Of a DNA stretch of 64,000 nucleotides, positions 61,735 to 64,000 are shown piece after piece; position 1 is the first letter of the stretch, and every line of letters starts with the position of its first letter. Source of the DNA: Aurantimonas sp. HBX-1 (lineage in GTDB: Bacteria; Pseudomonadota; Alphaproteobacteria; Rhizobiales; Rhizobiaceae); assembly GCF_021391535.1 (NCBI RefSeq), contig NZ_CP090066.1, positions 4,043,501 to 4,107,500 of the forward strand, written 5' to 3'. A model generated the notes under the pieces. The model was not told the origin of the DNA. It was given only the letters and a program-made list of their open reading frames with translations, and did no database searches. Position numbers and translations under genes: made by a program.

Positions 61735-62253
61735 ATGAAGAACGCCGTGATCGCTCTCGCCATCACCGCCGCCGCCGTGGCGCTGGTCTTCCTGCTGATC
61801 CCCGGCGACTACAACAGCAGCGGCTACCTCTGGATGAAGTCGCTGCACATCATCGCGCTGATCGCCTGGATGGCCGGCACGCTGTATCTGCCGCGGCTGT
61901 TCGTCTACCACGCCGGGGTCGGACCGGGCACGCCGCAGTCGGAGACCTTCAAGGTCATGGAGCGGCGGCTTCTGAAGGCGATCATGAACCCGGCGATGAT
62001 CGTCACCTGGGTGGCCGGCCTGTGGCTGGCGTTCAAGGGCGGCTGGTTCGTGGCGGACGGCAATGGCTGGCTGCACGCCAAGATCGTCCTGGTCGTTTTG
62101 ATGTCCGGCCTGCACGGCTACTATTCGGCCTCGGTCCGGCGCTTCGCCAACGACGCCAACACCAGGACCGTCAAGCACTGGCGCATCATGAACGAGGTGC
62201 CGACGGTCCTGCTCATCCTGATCGTCATCCTCGTCGTGGTGAAGCCGTTCTGA
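61735..62253 (+). CDS. hemJ: Protoporphyrinogen oxidase HemJ
   Basis: A 172-residue membrane protein with four to five helices. The conserved SLHIIALIAWMAGTLYLPRLFVYH carries the essential His, and WLHAKIVLVVLMSGLHGYY and RIMNEVPTVLLI are the other HemJ signatures. HemJ replaces HemG/HemY in most alphaproteobacteria. AAGGAG precedes ATG 61735. It follows hemE by 99 bp, a logical haem pair. Confidence 0.95.
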   Translation: MKNAVIALAITAAAVALVFLLIPGDYNSSGYLWMKSLHIIALIAWMAGTLYLPRLFVYHAGVGPGTPQSETFKVMERRLLKAIMNPAMIVTWVAGLWLAFKGGWFVADGNGWLHAKIVLVVLMSGLHGYYSASVRRFANDANTRTVKHWRIMNEVPTVLLILIVILVVVKPF

Positions 62254-62290
62254 TGGCGCCGGTCGCGACAGGCCGGACCGGCGGTTCGAA

Positions 62291-62815
62291 ATGAGCGGCG
62301 CGACCCCCGTCGCGATCGTCGTCATGGGTCCCTCCGGGGTTGGCAAGTCGACCACCGCCGAGGCCCTCGCGGCGGCGCTCGGCTGGCCCTTCGCCGAGGC
62401 CGACCAATTTCACCCGGAAGCCAACATCGCCAAGATGACGGCGGGCGTGCCGCTCGACGACGCCGACCGGGCGCCCTGGCTGGCCGCGATCCGCGACTGG
62501 ATCGCCGGCCAGGCGGCGGAGGGCCGGTCGACGGTCCTCACCTGCTCGGCGCTGAAGCGCCGCTATCGCGACGTGCTGCGCGAATCGGGGGCACGGGTCC
62601 GGTTCGTCGAACTGACCGCCGATCCGGAGCTCGTTTCCGCGCGGCTGGCCCATCGAAGCGGCCACTACATGCCTGCATCGCTGCTGCAGTCGCAGTTCGC
62701 CGCGCTCGAGCCGCTGGGACCCGACGAGGACGGCGTGACGGTCGCGGTCGACGTGCCGCCGGCGGCGGTGGTCGCGCGGATCATCGCGGAACTGGGACTT
62801 CCGGCGGCCGGCTGA
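62291..62815 (+). CDS. gntK: Gluconokinase
   Basis: A 174-residue P-loop kinase that phosphorylates gluconate to 6-phosphogluconate. The P-loop is VMGPSGVGKSTTA; ADQFHPEANIAKMTAG and LDDADRAPWL are GntK substrate motifs, and CSALKRRYRDVLR follows. No gluconate permease or regulator is adjacent. It lies 37 bp after hemJ and ahead of rho. Confidence 0.94.
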   Translation: MSGATPVAIVVMGPSGVGKSTTAEALAAALGWPFAEADQFHPEANIAKMTAGVPLDDADRAPWLAAIRDWIAGQAAEGRSTVLTCSALKRRYRDVLRESGARVRFVELTADPELVSARLAHRSGHYMPASLLQSQFAALEPLGPDEDGVTVAVDVPPAAVVARIIAELGLPAAG

Positions 62816-62827
62816 CGCCGATCCCCC

Positions 62828-62856
62828 TTGCGCCGATGGCCGGCTCTGGCTATATC
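62828..62856 (+). promoter_or_regulatory. Sigma-70-type promoter candidate for rho
   Basis: TTGCGC (62828-62833) and TATATC (62851-62856) are separated by exactly 17 bp, 13 bp after the gntK stop. It would give a rho leader of about 160 bases, consistent with leader-based autoregulation of rho. Confidence 0.55.
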
Positions 62857-63024
62857 AAATTGTGAATGCAGCCTCATGAGAGGCGCGGGGCGCCGAGCGT
62901 GGCCCTCGTGTCGTTCCCGCCGAAGACCGTTCGCGTCAGAGGCCTTAAGCGTTTTTCCCCATCGCAGTCATCCCTCGGTCCCGGTCAAAGCCATCGGGGC
63001 AAGCCCCAAAGAGCATCCACCCGA

Positions 63025-64000
63025 ATGAAGCTTCAGGACCTGAAGAACAAGAGCGCGCCGGAACTCATCGCGTTCGCCGAAGAAAATCACGTCGAGAACG
63101 CCTCGGTGCTGCGCAAGCAGGAATTGCTGTTCGCGATCCTGAAGCAGCTCGCCGCCGAGGAAGTGGAGATCGTCGGCGAAGGCGTCGTCGAGATCCTGCA
63201 GGACGGCTTTGCCTTCCTGCGCTCGCCGGAGGCCAACTACCTGCCGGGCCCGGACGACATCTACGTGTCGCCGTCGCAGATCCGCAAGTTCCAGCTGAAG
63301 ACCGGCGACACGGTCGAGGGGCCGATCCGCAGCCCCAAGGAAGGCGAGCGGTATTTCGCGCTTCTCAAGGTCAACACGATCAATTTCGATGACCCGGAAA
63401 AGATCCGCTACAAGAGCCATTTCGACAATCTGACGCCGCTCTATCCGGACGAGCGCTTCAAGATGGAGCTCGAGGACCCGACCTCGAAGAAGGATCTGTC
63501 GGCGCGGGTCATCGACCTGGTCGCCCCGCTCGGCAAGGGCCAGCGCGGCCTGATCGTGGCGCCGCCGCGTACCGGCAAGACGGTGCTCCTGCAGAACATC
63601 GCCCATTCGATCACCGCCAACCATCCCGAGTGCTACCTCATCGTGCTGCTCATCGACGAGCGGCCGGAGGAAGTCACCGACATGCAGCGCTCGGTGAAGG
63701 GCGAGGTGGTATCCTCCACCTTCGACGAGCCCGCGACGCGCCACGTCGCCGTCGCCGAAATGGTCATCGAGAAGGCCAAGCGCCTCGTCGAGCATGGCCG
63801 CGACGTCGTCATCCTCCTGGATTCCATCACCCGCCTCGGCCGCGCCTACAACACCGTCGTGCCGTCCTCCGGCAAGGTGCTGACCGGCGGTGTCGATGCC
63901 AACGCGCTGCAGCGCCCGAAGCGCTTCTTCGGCGCGGCCCGAAACATCGAGGAAGGCGGCTCGCTGACGATCATCGCGACGGCCCTGATCGACACCGGCA
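63025..64000 (+). CDS. rho: Transcription termination factor Rho (partial, 3' end outside window)
   Basis: The first 325 codons of a hexameric RNA-dependent ATPase. The N-terminal domain starts MKLQDLKNKSAPELIAFA; the cold-shock-like RNA-binding domain includes GFAFLRSPEANYLPGPDDIYV. Walker A is PPRTGKTVLLQ, Walker B VVILLDSITRLGRAYN, and the Q-loop/R-loop regions follow in TGGVDANALQRPKRFFG. The reading frame is open at base 64000. Following hemE-hemJ is the standard Rhizobiales order. Confidence 0.97.
   Translation, partial: MKLQDLKNKSAPELIAFAEENHVENASVLRKQELLFAILKQLAAEEVEIVGEGVVEILQDGFAFLRSPEANYLPGPDDIYVSPSQIRKFQLKTGDTVEGPIRSPKEGERYFALLKVNTINFDDPEKIRYKSHFDNLTPLYPDERFKMELEDPTSKKDLSARVIDLVAPLGKGQRGLIVAPPRTGKTVLLQNIAHSITANHPECYLIVLLIDERPEEVTDMQRSVKGEVVSSTFDEPATRHVAVAEMVIEKAKRLVEHGRDVVILLDSITRLGRAYNTVVPSSGKVLTGGVDANALQRPKRFFGAARNIEEGGSLTIIATALIDTG

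Overview
The window reads as chromosomal DNA from a high-GC alphaproteobacterium, most likely of the order Hyphomicrobiales (Rhizobiales). The family cannot be fixed from the sequence alone; Aurantimonadaceae or relatives are plausible. The placement rests on gene order: hemE next to maf-aroE-coaE-dnaQ-secB-fxsA-timA-mltA-smr, an aroA-cmk-rpsA block beside a TIGR02300 (FYDLN acid) gene, hisB-DUF2628-hisH-hisA-hisF-hisE-coaA with hslV and hslU nearby, fzlA, a class II EPSP synthase, and an HWE-type histidine kinase. No insertion sequences, prophage genes, rRNA or CRISPR arrays were seen.

Layout. 1-6065: a catabolic cluster with the end of a Liv-type ABC transporter (LivG, LivF), two short-chain dehydrogenases, a beta-keto acid cleavage enzyme (BKACE), a secreted tannase/feruloyl esterase-family protein and a convergent 3-hydroxyacyl-CoA/carnitine dehydrogenase-like gene. 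6275-8529: a guanidinium exporter gene (gdx/sugE) preceded by a clear guanidine-II (mini-ykkC) riboswitch, divergent sdaA, and tRNA-Leu(CAG). 8777-16600: an NDUFA9-like protein, TauE/SafE exporter, uppP, fzlA, two hypotheticals, queG, a pentapeptide-like repeat protein, an epimerase and an HXXEE protein. 16656-19686: pntAB. 19925-25781: a secreted cupin and a YtfQRT-YjfF-type furanose ABC transporter operon ending in its probable GntR/FCD regulator. 25948-31352: rnd, an alpha/beta-hydrolase that lacks the catalytic serine, a GAF-PAS-HWE kinase, a PAP2/Aur1-like membrane protein and tRNA-Ala(GGC). 31512-38171: TIGR02300, aroA, a small membrane protein, cmk, rpsA and an HD-GYP phosphodiesterase. 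38258-49138: hslV, histidine biosynthesis genes, coaA, alkB, a LuxR solo and hslU. 49302-57906: a PQQ-dependent sugar dehydrogenase-like protein, a class II amidotransferase, timA-mltA-smr-xre, fxsA, secB, dnaQ, and a divergent ridA/tetR pair with three matched operators between them. 57931-64000: coaE-aroE-maf, a 515-bp intergenic region that is a strong candidate for the chromosomal replication origin, then hemE-hemJ-gntK-rho (rho runs off the end).

How it works together. Most of the window is core metabolism and cell biology: shikimate, histidine, haem and CoA synthesis, envelope recycling, protein export and turnover, and division. The accessory parts are the first 6 kb, the ytf-type transporter, the 26-31 kb block and the ridA/tetR pair. 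The most informative non-coding signals are the guanidine-II riboswitch (6617-6664), the triple TetR-type operator (57228-57294), a promoter/operator before ytfQ (25833-25856), a 20-bp palindrome upstream of pntA (19785-19804) and the oriC candidate (60101-60615). Functional names rest on recognised motifs and remembered family sequences; no database search was run.
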